Assembly: GCA_015065085.1 (NCBI GenBank)
Contig: SVQW01000001.1
Span: 478,258 to 542,257 of the forward strand
DNA: 64,000 nt
Direction of reading: 5' to 3'
From: Oscillospiraceae bacterium
GTDB taxonomy: Bacteria > Bacillota > Clostridia > Oscillospirales > SIG627
The notes below the pieces were generated by a model, which had not been told where the DNA came from, made no database searches, and was given only the letters and a program-made list of their open reading frames with translations. This document shows positions 1 to 8,606 of this stretch, in pieces (position 1 is the stretch's first letter; each line of letters begins with the position of its first letter). The translations under genes were made by a program, and so were the position numbers.

Positions 1-1
1 T

Positions 2-2392
2 GCAGACGCACAGATTGTTGCACTTGGCTTCTTCGCAGACGATACCGCAGCTGATGCTTACAACTTTGATGCAATTCCCACCGCACTTACCGATGCAAAG
101 GCGGCATTCAACGGCTCTCACAGCTATGCAGCTGCAGACAGCAAGACTCTTGCTGATGCAAAGGCATACACCTACGGAACTTACGTTCCCCAAAAGCTTT
201 CCGGCACCGACGTTGGATTCGCACAGCTTACCTACAGCGAATATGTTGCTTCCACTGCCACCAAGGGCGGCTCGGTTGACATAACGGTTACATTGTCTTA
301 CGGCGACAGAACAGCTACCTACTACACAGACGTTACCTATACTGCAAAGCTGGCAGTTGACCCCTATGAAGCTGATGAAGTTGAAACCAGCAAGGGTCAC
401 CGCTTCCTGGGCTATGACACCATCACTGCTCAGAATGACTTCTCCGCTGTTCCTCAGACTCTTGAATTCCAAATGATGGCTGAAAGCAGTCTTTTAATCG
501 GCGAAATGAACATTCTTAAGAACGGTCCCATCGTAGTCAAACTGGTTGACGGTAAGCTTACCGTTGGTTCTCTGGTTGCAAATACTGTACTTGAAGCTGA
601 TACCTGGACACACGTTGCAATCACCGCAGACGGCAAGCTGTACATCAACGGTGTACTTGATAAGACCGGCAGTGCAGTTGCGTTCTCTACAACCGCACCC
701 GTTATCGGTGAAAAGTACGCGGGTCACCTGTATGACGTACGCTTCTGGAGCGATATACGCACCGAAGCTGAAATCAAGGCTAACATGGAAGCCCGTACCG
801 ACAGCGACGGACTTTTGGCAAACTGGATGCTGAATGCGGCAAGCTATAAATGGCTGGAATACTTCGATTCCTCTGCAAACGAAAACAACGCAACCTTCAA
901 GAGTACAGGCTGGTACAAGATGGAAGCAGGCATGCAGGGCGATTACTCCATCATTCAGTTCGGCGATACCCAGAGCTACTTTGCAATCGCTCCCCGCGAT
1001 TACAACAGACTGCCCGAAATGTTCAAGTGGATGGCAGAAAATCAGCAGAAATACAATATCGGTTATATATCACTTCTGGGCGACGCAACTCAGAACAACA
1101 CCTACTTCGAGTGGGATGTAGTACGTGAAGCGCATGCTCACATCGACGGCGTTGCACCTTACTCCATACCTCTCGGAAATCATGACTATCCTTCTACTTC
1201 ACACGGTGTAGGTGCAGAATTCCGTGATTCTTCCATGTACCGCTATGCTTTCCCGTATGATGAGTATGTTTCCATCCACGGCGAAAACGGTGTCGGTAAT
1301 GCCAAGAACACTTTTGGCGGCACCTTCCGTGGCGAAAAGGATATTACCAACGTTTACAGCCTGTTTACCGTCGGCGGAGTGGATTACATTATTCTCACAC
1401 TGGAATTCGGTCCCCGTGATGAAGTGCTGGATTGGGCAGGCGAGGTGCTTACCAAGTATCCCGACAGATATGCAATTATTGCTACTCACTGTTACCTCAA
1501 CATGGACGGTACACTTACCACCGCAAGCTCCAGTGCACAGTTTGCCGATGCCAACGAGGGTCAGGATATTTACGACAAGATAGTTACCAAGTATCCCAAC
1601 GTAGCCATTGTTACCTGCGGACACACTCAGGGCCCCGAAACCAAGCAGCATCCCCACAACCGCGGCAGCGACTACCCGGATTCTCCCACCGCCAACGACT
1701 TCGGCGGCGATGCTATACAGATACTTGCCGACTGCTCCGCATACGCACTCAACTATCCCGACGGCGTAACCTATGCTTACGGCTCCGATAAGGCTAACGA
1801 AGCTGCTTTCGGTGCAGACGAGGGACTTATCTTCATGATGTTGTTCGAGGACGACGGCAAGACCATGCACACCTACGTATATTCTCCTCTCCACGATTCA
1901 TTCTTCCGCTCTGTAAATGAGCAGACACATACTATCAAGGATATTGAAGCCAAGCCCGCACTCAATGTAGTCGGCACCGAGCTTAGAGAAGCAGGCAGTA
2001 ACCAGAATCTCGGTATGCGCTTCAAGATGACACTCTCCAAGAGCTACAAAAACTTTGACGACGAAATCAAGGTTCAGGGTTACGGTATGGTACTTGTTCC
2101 CGCAGACGTAGTTGAAGAAGGCATTGAAGTAACTGCAGATATGTTCGAAGGCACAGAGCTTGAAGATATGGTTGTAGTTGAAGAGTGCAGCGATGCTATG
2201 TACTATAACGACGAAAACAGAACAGACTTTACCGTTGTTATCCACGGCATACCCGAAACCGAAGCTGCATACTCCAGACAGATTATGGCAAGAGCATACG
2301 TTGACTACACTGTAAACGGCGGCGAGGTACAGAGATTGTACAGCTACAAGACTCTGACCTGCTCCATGAACGATCTTGTAAACGCAGACTGA
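2..2392 (+). CDS. Secreted LamG/metallophosphoesterase protein (5' end cut by window)
   Basis: The frame is open from the first bases of the window, so the true start lies upstream; the TTG near 293 is inside the gene. In order I see an Ig-like or bacterial surface domain, a LamG/concanavalin-like domain (about 420-840, with a WTHVAIT-type strand motif), and a calcineurin-like phosphoesterase domain. That domain shows FGDTQ, GDATQ, GNHD, ATHC and CGHTQ in the usual metal-ligand order. The last ~130 residues form a C-terminal domain (MRFKMTL ... ARAYVDYTVNGG) that I associate with surface proteins of gut Clostridia. Presumably it is an extracellular phosphohydrolase binding a polymer; the substrate is unknown. 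A strong hairpin terminator follows within 50 bases. Confidence 0.85.
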   Translation, partial: ADAQIVALGFFADDTAADAYNFDAIPTALTDAKAAFNGSHSYAAADSKTLADAKAYTYGTYVPQKLSGTDVGFAQLTYSEYVASTATKGGSVDITVTLSYGDRTATYYTDVTYTAKLAVDPYEADEVETSKGHRFLGYDTITAQNDFSAVPQTLEFQMMAESSLLIGEMNILKNGPIVVKLVDGKLTVGSLVANTVLEADTWTHVAITADGKLYINGVLDKTGSAVAFSTTAPVIGEKYAGHLYDVRFWSDIRTEAEIKANMEARTDSDGLLANWMLNAASYKWLEYFDSSANENNATFKSTGWYKMEAGMQGDYSIIQFGDTQSYFAIAPRDYNRLPEMFKWMAENQQKYNIGYISLLGDATQNNTYFEWDVVREAHAHIDGVAPYSIPLGNHDYPSTSHGVGAEFRDSSMYRYAFPYDEYVSIHGENGVGNAKNTFGGTFRGEKDITNVYSLFTVGGVDYIILTLEFGPRDEVLDWAGEVLTKYPDRYAIIATHCYLNMDGTLTTASSSAQFADANEGQDIYDKIVTKYPNVAIVTCGHTQGPETKQHPHNRGSDYPDSPTANDFGGDAIQILADCSAYALNYPDGVTYAYGSDKANEAAFGADEGLIFMMLFEDDGKTMHTYVYSPLHDSFFRSVNEQTHTIKDIEAKPALNVVGTELREAGSNQNLGMRFKMTLSKSYKNFDDEIKVQGYGMVLVPADVVEEGIEVTADMFEGTELEDMVVVEECSDAMYYNDENRTDFTVVIHGIPETEAAYSRQIMARAYVDYTVNGGEVQRLYSYKTLTCSMNDLVNAD

Positions 2393-2441
2393 TAAACAAT
2401 GCGCAATTAGCTAATCACGAAATCTCACGAGTGAGCTTTCT

Positions 2442-2476
2442 GTTAAAAACAGCGGACTTAGTCCGCTGTTTTTAAC
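2442..2476 (+). terminator. Perfect 16-bp hairpin terminator after the phosphoesterase gene
   Basis: GTTAAAAACAGCGGAC and its exact reverse complement are separated by TTA, and the right arm contains TTTTT. It sits 50 bases after the stop codon. A smaller hairpin (CTCAC-GA-GTGAG, 2424-2435) precedes it. Confidence 0.8.
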
Positions 2477-2578
2477 ATATATAAGCTTTCCGCTTGAGGG
2501 AAATGTGGGTTTTGCGTAGCAATCGTCGAATGAGGTGTTCTAAGTTAAAAGTAAGAGGTGTGTAAACCTCGTTTATCG

Positions 2579-2818
2579 CAATATCAAGCAACTGATAAAA
2601 TTAAAAAATGCGTCGCATCGGTAACATTTACTTACCATGCGGCGCATCGCTTTTCCCTACCCTCGATAGCCTTAAACATTAATTTTACAAAAATCTATGG
2701 AAGTCTATGCTAAAGCAGAAACACACATCCCTTGGCAAATCAAGCCTTGGGATGTGTGCTTTTTTGTGTTGTTTTCCCATGCCTTTTCAACAGGAGTTCA
2801 ATACGATTAAAAGATGAC
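2579..2818 (+). repeat. Dispersed hairpin repeat, copy 1 (right half only)
   Basis: Same element as at 5595-6078, starting at CAATATCAAG. It contains hairpin H1 (2608-2647; outer arms ATGCGTCGCA/TGCGGCGCAT, inner arms GGTAA/TTACC), 74 bases of conserved linker including TTTTACAAAAATCTATGGAA, then hairpin H2 (2722-2758; CACACATCCC/GGGATGTGTG) followed by TTTTTT. The promoter-bearing left half seen in copies 2 and 3 is absent. Similarity to copy 2 continues past H2 to about 2818 (ACAGGAGTTCAA). It lies between convergent genes and probably also serves as a terminator. The rest of 2393-2937 shows nothing else I can name. Confidence 0.85.
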
Positions 2819-2937
2819 AGAAAATGTACGACCCCATTTGTGCAACAAATCACAGAAGAAAAAACATCGCATTTCGTTCATCTTCCCAAACTTATGGACA
2901 CATTAAAAAACAAACTATTGTTTGTTTTTAATAATTA

Positions 2938-4782
2938 TTAATCTATTTTATCTGTTTGTGCATTGATTTCTAAATTCCATGATTCATATTTATTGTTATA
3001 TCCAACAACAACAACATCAAACTCTTCACCAGTGCTAACTATATTAGATAAATTCTCTATAAATCCATGACCAAGCTTTTTAAATTCTGAAATATGAATA
3101 CTACCTACAAACTCTTTGCCATATAAATCGAATTTAACCAACACAAAGTACTTGATTATCTTTGTAACTACAGCACATGTAACATCTCCAATTTCTGGCT
3201 TTTGATTGATATTTAATCCAATGTTGTTTCTACTTCCCAAAGACAATGCTCTGTGTAATGCAAAATGTACTGCTAATCTCCATTCATCAGATAAAATCAG
3301 CATGCCATCTCCCTTATGTTGCCAATGATAACTTTTGCTTTTAGGTAAAAAATTCCCAATAAAACCCAAGCGATAAAGATCATTTAATACTTGAAGAAAA
3401 TCTGTTTGTAAAATAGTATTTGAATAATATTTTGATATTCTTTCTTTAAGTTGCGCGACAGAAAACACGGTTTTGTACCCTGTAAAACAACTAATAATTG
3501 TATCAATGTCAGCTGAACTGTACAAGGCACGTAATTCTTCTCTTATTTCACCCAAGCTCTCATCCGAATACGATTTAGTCAAACTATTTAACACAGCAAC
3601 AGAAAAAGATTTATTATTGTTATAGATACAATTCTGCGCAGATGTGATAAGTCTAACCATATCACGAGGCTTACACCAACTATTGTTCAATATATATGCC
3701 GCCGCTTCTACGCCATGTATTTCCTCGGGGAACCATTTTTTATATATTTCAAAACTATCAACTTCTTCGCAATCTGAACATACAGCAATTCTTTTCAACA
3801 AAATCTGAATTATAGGGTGTGCATACGAACTTGTATTACTATAATTCCAATTTAACGGCATGGAAAAACCTGTTATTACTTTGTTTATCTCCTTAGTAAT
3901 AACAAATCTTGAAATTGCATTAAGAATTTCACTTCTAACGGAACATATAATTTTCATTTTGAAATGCCGAGATTTAGTAATAACGGAATTTAAACGTTTA
4001 ACTGTAAAAATCAAGTCTCTTATTAAGCACAAATCTCTCTTGAATATTTTCTCATCGCCAAAATATGCCTCCAATTCATCAACAAATATATTATAAGGAA
4101 TATCTGTCCTATTTACTTTAGAAAAAGCTTTTTCAGCTTCATCGATTAGAGAGGTAAATTTTTTATAATTTTCTTCAGATATATTTTCTAAATCAACTTC
4201 AAATTCAGGACCCGTTTCTGTCATAGTAGAATTATCTTTAAAAGGCCAAGCCATTTTAATTTTATTAGGGATGATACTTTTCTTTGTGTTTATTGGATCT
4301 TTTATACTACTGACTAATTTTTCATACATTTTCCAATATTCATCATCAACAAATAAATTTCTACTACAGTCTTCGTTGTCGGAAACAATTCTTTTAAAAA
4401 ATAACCATCTCCATATATATTCAAAATCACAACTATCGACCAATGCATTTTTTTCAACAGTTATTGAAGTTAAAATGCGCCGTGAAATTTCATTTAATTC
4501 ACTTCTTTTTATATCTGTAAAATCGTCCTTAAAAAATATAAAAGAAGAACATGAGGCTTCATCCATTTCTTTAAACCTATTATCTAAGTAATACAATAAT
4601 GCCGTTTTTCCAGTTCCTTTGAAACCAGTAATAAAACAATTAGAACCCGTTAGCAAAGAGTCTAAATTAAAATGTTCAGCAACAACAAACGTCCTAATAA
4701 ACTCATCAGAAACACTGAAATTTATCTCATCTTTTGCGTCTGGTTTTCCAGAATAAATATCCTTAATAGCAATTTCTTTCAT
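2938..4782 (-). CDS. P-loop ATPase with C-terminal S1-like domain (cassette A)
   Basis: This is a 614-residue protein starting at the ATG at 4782, which has AGAGGTG five bases upstream; an upstream in-frame ATG at 4818 lacks a good RBS. A Walker A motif, GFKGTGKT, is at residues 53-60 and a Walker B-like IFVDELE is near 232-238. The middle is helical and resembles the Sll1717-type/STAND-like P-loop ATPases. The last ~80 residues read as an S1/OB-fold RNA-binding domain: GDV..AVV..I..YFVLVKF, then VGSIHISE, then GEEFDVVVVGY. An ATPase ending in an S1 domain is unusual. It lies 69 bases downstream of a broken membrane/zinc-ribbon gene, in AT-rich DNA bounded by repeats. The defence or stress role is inference only. 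Confidence 0.7.
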   Translation of the reverse strand: MKEIAIKDIYSGKPDAKDEINFSVSDEFIRTFVVAEHFNLDSLLTGSNCFITGFKGTGKTALLYYLDNRFKEMDEASCSSFIFFKDDFTDIKRSELNEISRRILTSITVEKNALVDSCDFEYIWRWLFFKRIVSDNEDCSRNLFVDDEYWKMYEKLVSSIKDPINTKKSIIPNKIKMAWPFKDNSTMTETGPEFEVDLENISEENYKKFTSLIDEAEKAFSKVNRTDIPYNIFVDELEAYFGDEKIFKRDLCLIRDLIFTVKRLNSVITKSRHFKMKIICSVRSEILNAISRFVITKEINKVITGFSMPLNWNYSNTSSYAHPIIQILLKRIAVCSDCEEVDSFEIYKKWFPEEIHGVEAAAYILNNSWCKPRDMVRLITSAQNCIYNNNKSFSVAVLNSLTKSYSDESLGEIREELRALYSSADIDTIISCFTGYKTVFSVAQLKERISKYYSNTILQTDFLQVLNDLYRLGFIGNFLPKSKSYHWQHKGDGMLILSDEWRLAVHFALHRALSLGSRNNIGLNINQKPEIGDVTCAVVTKIIKYFVLVKFDLYGKEFVGSIHISEFKKLGHGFIENLSNIVSTGEEFDVVVVGYNNKYESWNLEINAQTDKID

Positions 4783-4851
4783 ATAAACACCTCTATGTTT
4801 AGATGTAATTTGATTCATATCAAATCAGATTTAAGACTAATCTTCATTACA

Positions 4852-5488
4852 TTATTCTTTAAATTTAAACAGTGAGTGGCCACATAACAAGCACATATTA
4901 TTTTCTTTTGGATTCTCTGTCCCACATATAACACATCTGTTTTTCTCTATTTTTCTATTATGATCTACCAGCAATTCTTTAAGCGCACTAAAAAAATACA
5001 CAACATCCCCAACACAATATTCACACGCATAATTCTCACTATTTTCGGGATTCTGTATATAATTCTTAATTTCTTTTTCATTTGATGATAAAATTTCTTT
5101 TTCTATAATTTTTCCATTATCCTTTTTTATAACAAGAACTATAACATTATCAACCTGGGCATATTGCCGTGTTAATCTTCCTAAACTACGCACACCTATA
5201 CAGCTTTTTATACAAACATCAACAATTACACCCCTCCACGAGGTTACAAAAAGCGTATTTAACGTGTTTTTAGATAACCATGGTTGTGCTCAGCAGGGCA
5301 AGTAATACACAAATGTGTATTATTTCGTTCCGTAATAAATTGCTGTAACCACAACAAAAAATATAAATAATAGTTATTAAAATATCCACACCGATACATT
5401 TTAAAAGCACACAGATTTTTCTTTTATGTAAATACTGTTTGATATCTTCAGGCAAGACAGATGATAATTTACTCTTTGCTCTCTTCAT
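4852..5488 (-). pseudogene. Two-TM / zinc-ribbon protein split by a frameshift (cassette A)
   Basis: The first part (5488-5270, 72 codons, ATG preceded by GGTGA) encodes a basic N-terminus and two hydrophobic segments (about residues 27-45 and 56-72), then stops at TAA. The frame one base further on is open from about 5280 through 4852 without a start until GTG 5193. It encodes a soluble region and a C-terminal zinc ribbon (CVICG ... CLLCGH). Adding one reading-frame shift near 5270 gives one ~210-residue protein: two membrane helices, a linker domain and a zinc ribbon. Either the gene is inactivated, there is an assembly error, or two ORFs are used (GTG 5193). It is the first gene of the cassette A operon, ahead of the ATPase. 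No family recognised. Confidence 0.6.
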
Positions 5489-5594
5489 TTTTCACCAACT
5501 TCTTTCTCCACAACCTCAAGTAATTAATCAAAACATGAAAGTGTATTAATTTCTAAGAACTCATCTGCTATAATAATCTTAAAGATGCACTCAC

Positions 5595-5623
5595 ATTATA
5601 CCACTATTGGAATTAAGTGTCAA
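5595..5623 (-). promoter_or_regulatory. Consensus extended -10 promoter for cassette A
   Basis: On the minus strand there is TTGACA (5623-5618), a 17-base spacer ending in TGG, and TATAAT (5600-5595). Both hexamers are perfect, with a TGn extended -10. The predicted start site gives a ~100-base leader before the ATG at 5488. The promoter is the left edge of repeat copy 2. Confidence 0.85.
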
Positions 5624-6078
5624 GTCATCATTTAAAGTTTGAGTATTGAAACTGCAAGGGGTCATCGGTTTCAATACAGGATACTTTCAGTGTAAGTTGA
5701 ATATCACTATAAATCAAGTAAATCACGATAAAATACGGTTATGGTTTTAGACGCCGTTTCGGATGACGTATCCGAGATGGCAAGGAAAGTCATATAACTT
5801 TTTACTTGAAAGTGATATTGTATGCCTCGCCTCCATAACTCAATATCAAGTAATTGTAAAATCAAAAAATGCGTCGCACAAGCAAGCTTTACTTGCCATG
5901 CGGCGCATCGCTTTTTCTTAGCCTAAAAAGCCTTGGGCATTAATTTTACAAAAATCTATGGAAATTGTGACTAAAACAAAAGCACACATCCCTTGGCGAA
6001 TTAAGCCTTGGGATGTGTGTCTTTTTGCACTAATCTAACCTGCTTTTCCGACAGGGGTTCAAGACGAGTAATTGTGAC
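5595..6078 (+). repeat. Dispersed hairpin repeat, copy 2 (full length, with promoter end)
   Basis: Near-identical to 8578-9028 over its whole length, and to 2579-2818 in its right half. From left to right: an outward (leftward) promoter; an inverted repeat GTATTGAAAC/GTTTCAATAC (5643-5652, 5668-5677, 15-base loop); a long-range inverted repeat (5700-5721 with 5801-5819, AATATCACT..CAAGTAAA / TTTACTTG..AGTGATATT) enclosing smaller stems; H1 (5869-5908); a 74-base linker; and H2 (5983-6019). It fills almost all of the 615-base gap between cassette B and cassette A. I see no coding capacity in it. Confidence 0.9.
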
Positions 6079-6103
6079 TATAAAAGCTATATGTTGTAAA
6101 TTG

Positions 6104-7582
6104 TCAAGTACAATTCATTAATTTAATAATATTTTCTAGCAAATTCTCAGTACAAACTATTATGGCTAACTTACTCCTAACTCTCGTTAGTCCTTGATAC
6201 AACAATTGTTCAAACAGATAGTTAGGATTTGGGTGTAAATTAGATATTAGCTTGCCATTCAAATAACGCCAATTATCATCCAACACCATACAAACAGCCT
6301 CAAACTCCTGTCCGACAACATTGTGTGTGTTGTACTTGCTTGCCTGATAATCCAACTTATGTTTATATCGCGAAGGTGTATACGAAATATACGTATAACC
6401 CTCTTCGGCTAAACTTTGTGCTCTTAAGTGAGCAGCTAACTTATCATTCTCATAAAACAGCCTCACATTGGGAAAAGCATATTCACTTCTGTATTTCGTC
6501 AAATCTCTAAGGCATGTAATAAATAATGCCAATTCAGGATTAGTCCTTATCTTATTTGTTAGTTTATAGACATGTTTCTTGCACAATTCTTCAATTTTTT
6601 TCGCAGTCTCCATTCTCACTTCGGACTTAGAAAGTACTTGTCCACCGTCATATGAAAATAAACATAAGGCTTTTGTTTTTGACACCCAGCGTTGTATCTC
6701 GTTAAAAGTATCGCTATAAAGACGATGTGCTTCATCCACAATAACAACATCTACATCTCTAATTTCTCTGAAAAGCAGTTCCTTGGCCGGAATGATTTTA
6801 ATATTATCTAAGCACGCATTTAGAGTGTGATGACCTTCACATATAATACCACTATGAACAATCAGTACCTTATAGAACGCTGACAAATCACGAGCAATAT
6901 CATATACCAAAAGTGTTTTTCCAGTTCCAGGACCACCTGTTATACCAGAAAAACACCCCTGCGTATTATTCCAAAATAACTCAATTATTGCCTTCTTAAT
7001 GTTTTCTTGATTTTCGGTGAGCAAATATTCACGTTTCAAAAATTTTTCTGGAGAATTTAAAGGAGGGACAAGAGTATTTGCTGGAAGAAAAACTTTATCA
7101 AGATCTATTTTTTCGTTTTCCTCCATAGAAGCCATTATATTTTTCAATTGGATTATTGACGTTTCAACAAGTTCTCTTGTGTTCGTAACAGTATAAAGTT
7201 TGTTACTAGATGATACGAAAGTGAATGCAAAAGTGTTTGGCTTGTTAATTAGTTTTAAGTAATGTAAATTTTGCAATAGCTGGTGTTTGATTTTTTCATC
7301 GGATACTTCGCTACTTTTTAATTCGATGTTCAAGCAGTACGATGATGTTATTTTGAGCAAATCAAATTCCCTGTTTAACTGTGGGACACTATATCCGTAT
7401 ATAAAGCCGTCAAAGTTAACATCGTTTTTTCCGATGCTATCGACCAATAACTTTATATCAATAATTTCCTGGTGTCTGTATTGCTTAGTAAAACCACACA
7501 AATATCTTACATAATTCTCAGACAATACAGGATCATGAGATAATTTTATAATATCCATTAATGAGAAAACTTTGTTTTTCAT
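6104..7582 (-). CDS. PD-(D/E)XK-like domain fused to SF1/DUF2075-type helicase (cassette B)
   Basis: This 492-residue protein has a nuclease-like N-terminus: D74 in REFDLLKI, then IELK (E87, K89), the spacing expected for a PD-(D/E)XK core. The C-terminal ~290 residues are a superfamily-1-type ATPase of the DUF2075/Schlafen-like kind. They show Walker A GGPGTGKT (216-223), Walker B VDEAHRLYS (DEAH at 273-276), a GQEFEAV motif (about 434-440) and a LTRVRS motif VI (about 475-480). It starts 13 bases after the upstream gene's stop, so the two are co-transcribed. Nuclease-helicase fusions of this type are common among anti-phage proteins; that role is inference here. The low GC compared with housekeeping genes nearby suggests transfer. 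Confidence 0.75.
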   Translation of the reverse strand: MKNKVFSLMDIIKLSHDPVLSENYVRYLCGFTKQYRHQEIIDIKLLVDSIGKNDVNFDGFIYGYSVPQLNREFDLLKITSSYCLNIELKSSEVSDEKIKHQLLQNLHYLKLINKPNTFAFTFVSSSNKLYTVTNTRELVETSIIQLKNIMASMEENEKIDLDKVFLPANTLVPPLNSPEKFLKREYLLTENQENIKKAIIELFWNNTQGCFSGITGGPGTGKTLLVYDIARDLSAFYKVLIVHSGIICEGHHTLNACLDNIKIIPAKELLFREIRDVDVVIVDEAHRLYSDTFNEIQRWVSKTKALCLFSYDGGQVLSKSEVRMETAKKIEELCKKHVYKLTNKIRTNPELALFITCLRDLTKYRSEYAFPNVRLFYENDKLAAHLRAQSLAEEGYTYISYTPSRYKHKLDYQASKYNTHNVVGQEFEAVCMVLDDNWRYLNGKLISNLHPNPNYLFEQLLYQGLTRVRSKLAIIVCTENLLENIIKLMNCT

Positions 7583-7595
7583 ATAGTATAATGTT

Positions 7596-8462
7596 TTATA
7601 TCAAATTATAATACTCCATAGATTCCTTAACTAGACTATCAATAAGTTCTTTGTGCTTTTTATAATCATCGTAATCTTTAAGTCTAATATCAAATTCTCT
7701 CCAACGAGCGTAATATGTAACTTCAAGACCTGCTTCTTCAATCAACTTAATTCGTTTGGAGTCTTCTTCTCCCTTAATTATAAAGTAAAGATAATTCTTC
7801 TTAGGTTTAAATGCAACAAAGTTTTTAGCAACACCATCTTTAGCTAAACCAATGTAAAACTTATTATACTTCAGCTCATATCCGGTGAAAACATTTTGCA
7901 AATCGTCAAAAATGCTATCGACATTTTTCATCATTTTTATTGTGGCTTTGCTTTCCCAATAATTCCTGTCTGTAATTTCATAAGCCTCCTCTTCCTCTGT
8001 TCCCATTGTTAATCTATCCAAAACTTTTGTAAATGCCAGAGAAATACTATCGCCATCCATCTTGTATGCAGATACTTGTAAGGCAATCAAAGGAATCGAA
8101 CCATTAAATAGCGAGATTACATTCATAAATCTCCCGGTTATTTCTTCAGCAACTATTACAGCACAGTGATCGTACTGTGGATATCTCTTTTTCTCTGTAT
8201 CCCAATACTCTATTGTTCTAATAATATGACTTGGATCTGTCGCGCCGAGCTGAACTTCTATTTCATATCTTGTTCCGTTTTCATCAGCCATCAATAAATC
8301 CAATCTACCACCCATTGGTTGGATTTTTTCTCTCTGTATAGGAGTTAAATCTCCCAAGCCTAAGACACTCGGATTGTTAAATATATAACTCTGAATCATA
8401 TCTTCTTTTATTTCTGCATTGTTTTTTAATGATACTTTTTCTAATTTTACCAATTTAGCCAT
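7596..8462 (-). CDS. PD-(D/E)XK-superfamily-like protein with variant EVQ motif (cassette B)
   Basis: 288 residues, ATG preceded by GAAGGTG. The N-terminal half has the shape of a NucS/DUF91-type nuclease fold: GGRLDLL (D55) and then YEIEVQLG (E69, Q71), so the usual catalytic lysine is replaced by glutamine. SHIIRTIEYWD and DHCAVIVAEEI follow, motifs I recall from a widespread uncharacterised family. The last ~100 residues (KFYIGLAKDGVAKNF ... YYARWREFDIRL) look like a DUF5655-type domain. It is the promoter-proximal gene of cassette B, followed after 13 bases by the nuclease-helicase. It may be a DNA-binding or pseudo-nuclease partner. Function not known. Confidence 0.7.
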   Translation of the reverse strand: MAKLVKLEKVSLKNNAEIKEDMIQSYIFNNPSVLGLGDLTPIQREKIQPMGGRLDLLMADENGTRYEIEVQLGATDPSHIIRTIEYWDTEKKRYPQYDHCAVIVAEEITGRFMNVISLFNGSIPLIALQVSAYKMDGDSISLAFTKVLDRLTMGTEEEEAYEITDRNYWESKATIKMMKNVDSIFDDLQNVFTGYELKYNKFYIGLAKDGVAKNFVAFKPKKNYLYFIIKGEEDSKRIKLIEEAGLEVTYYARWREFDIRLKDYDDYKKHKELIDSLVKESMEYYNLI

Positions 8463-8577
8463 AATACACCTTCATTTTTGTTTATAAATTTCCATTTAAT
8501 CTTTTTTAATCAACAATTATTCTTTACCTTATAATCAAAACACTAGTAAACTTTCATGCAACATATTCTTCAATAGT

Positions 8578-8606
8578 ATTATACCATCATTGTCGTTATG
8601 TGTCAA
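8578..8606 (-). promoter_or_regulatory. Consensus extended -10 promoter for cassette B
   Basis: The minus strand has TTGACA (8606-8601), a 17-base spacer ending TGG, and TATAAT (8583-8578). It sits at the left edge of repeat copy 3 in exactly the arrangement of the cassette A promoter. Predicted leader ~110 bases to the ATG at 8462. Confidence 0.85.

Noticed and set aside
15..284. 89-codon ORF at the window start
   Set aside because: It is out of frame with the open phosphoesterase frame covering the same bases, and its translation is low-complexity.
2732..2941. 69-codon ORF overlapping hairpin H2 of copy 1
   Set aside because: It starts inside the hairpin, has no RBS and ends in AT-rich DNA at the convergent gene; no protein-like features.
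5255..5285. Programmed frameshift at the split membrane/zinc-ribbon gene
   Set aside because: The required change is +1 relative to the first frame, and the A-run does not form a -1 slippery heptamer in that frame. A mutation or sequence error is simpler.
6051..6080. GGGGTTCAAGAC resembling a tRNA T-arm
   Set aside because: No acceptor, D or anticodon arms can be formed around it; the match to the right end of copy 1 shows it belongs to the repeat.
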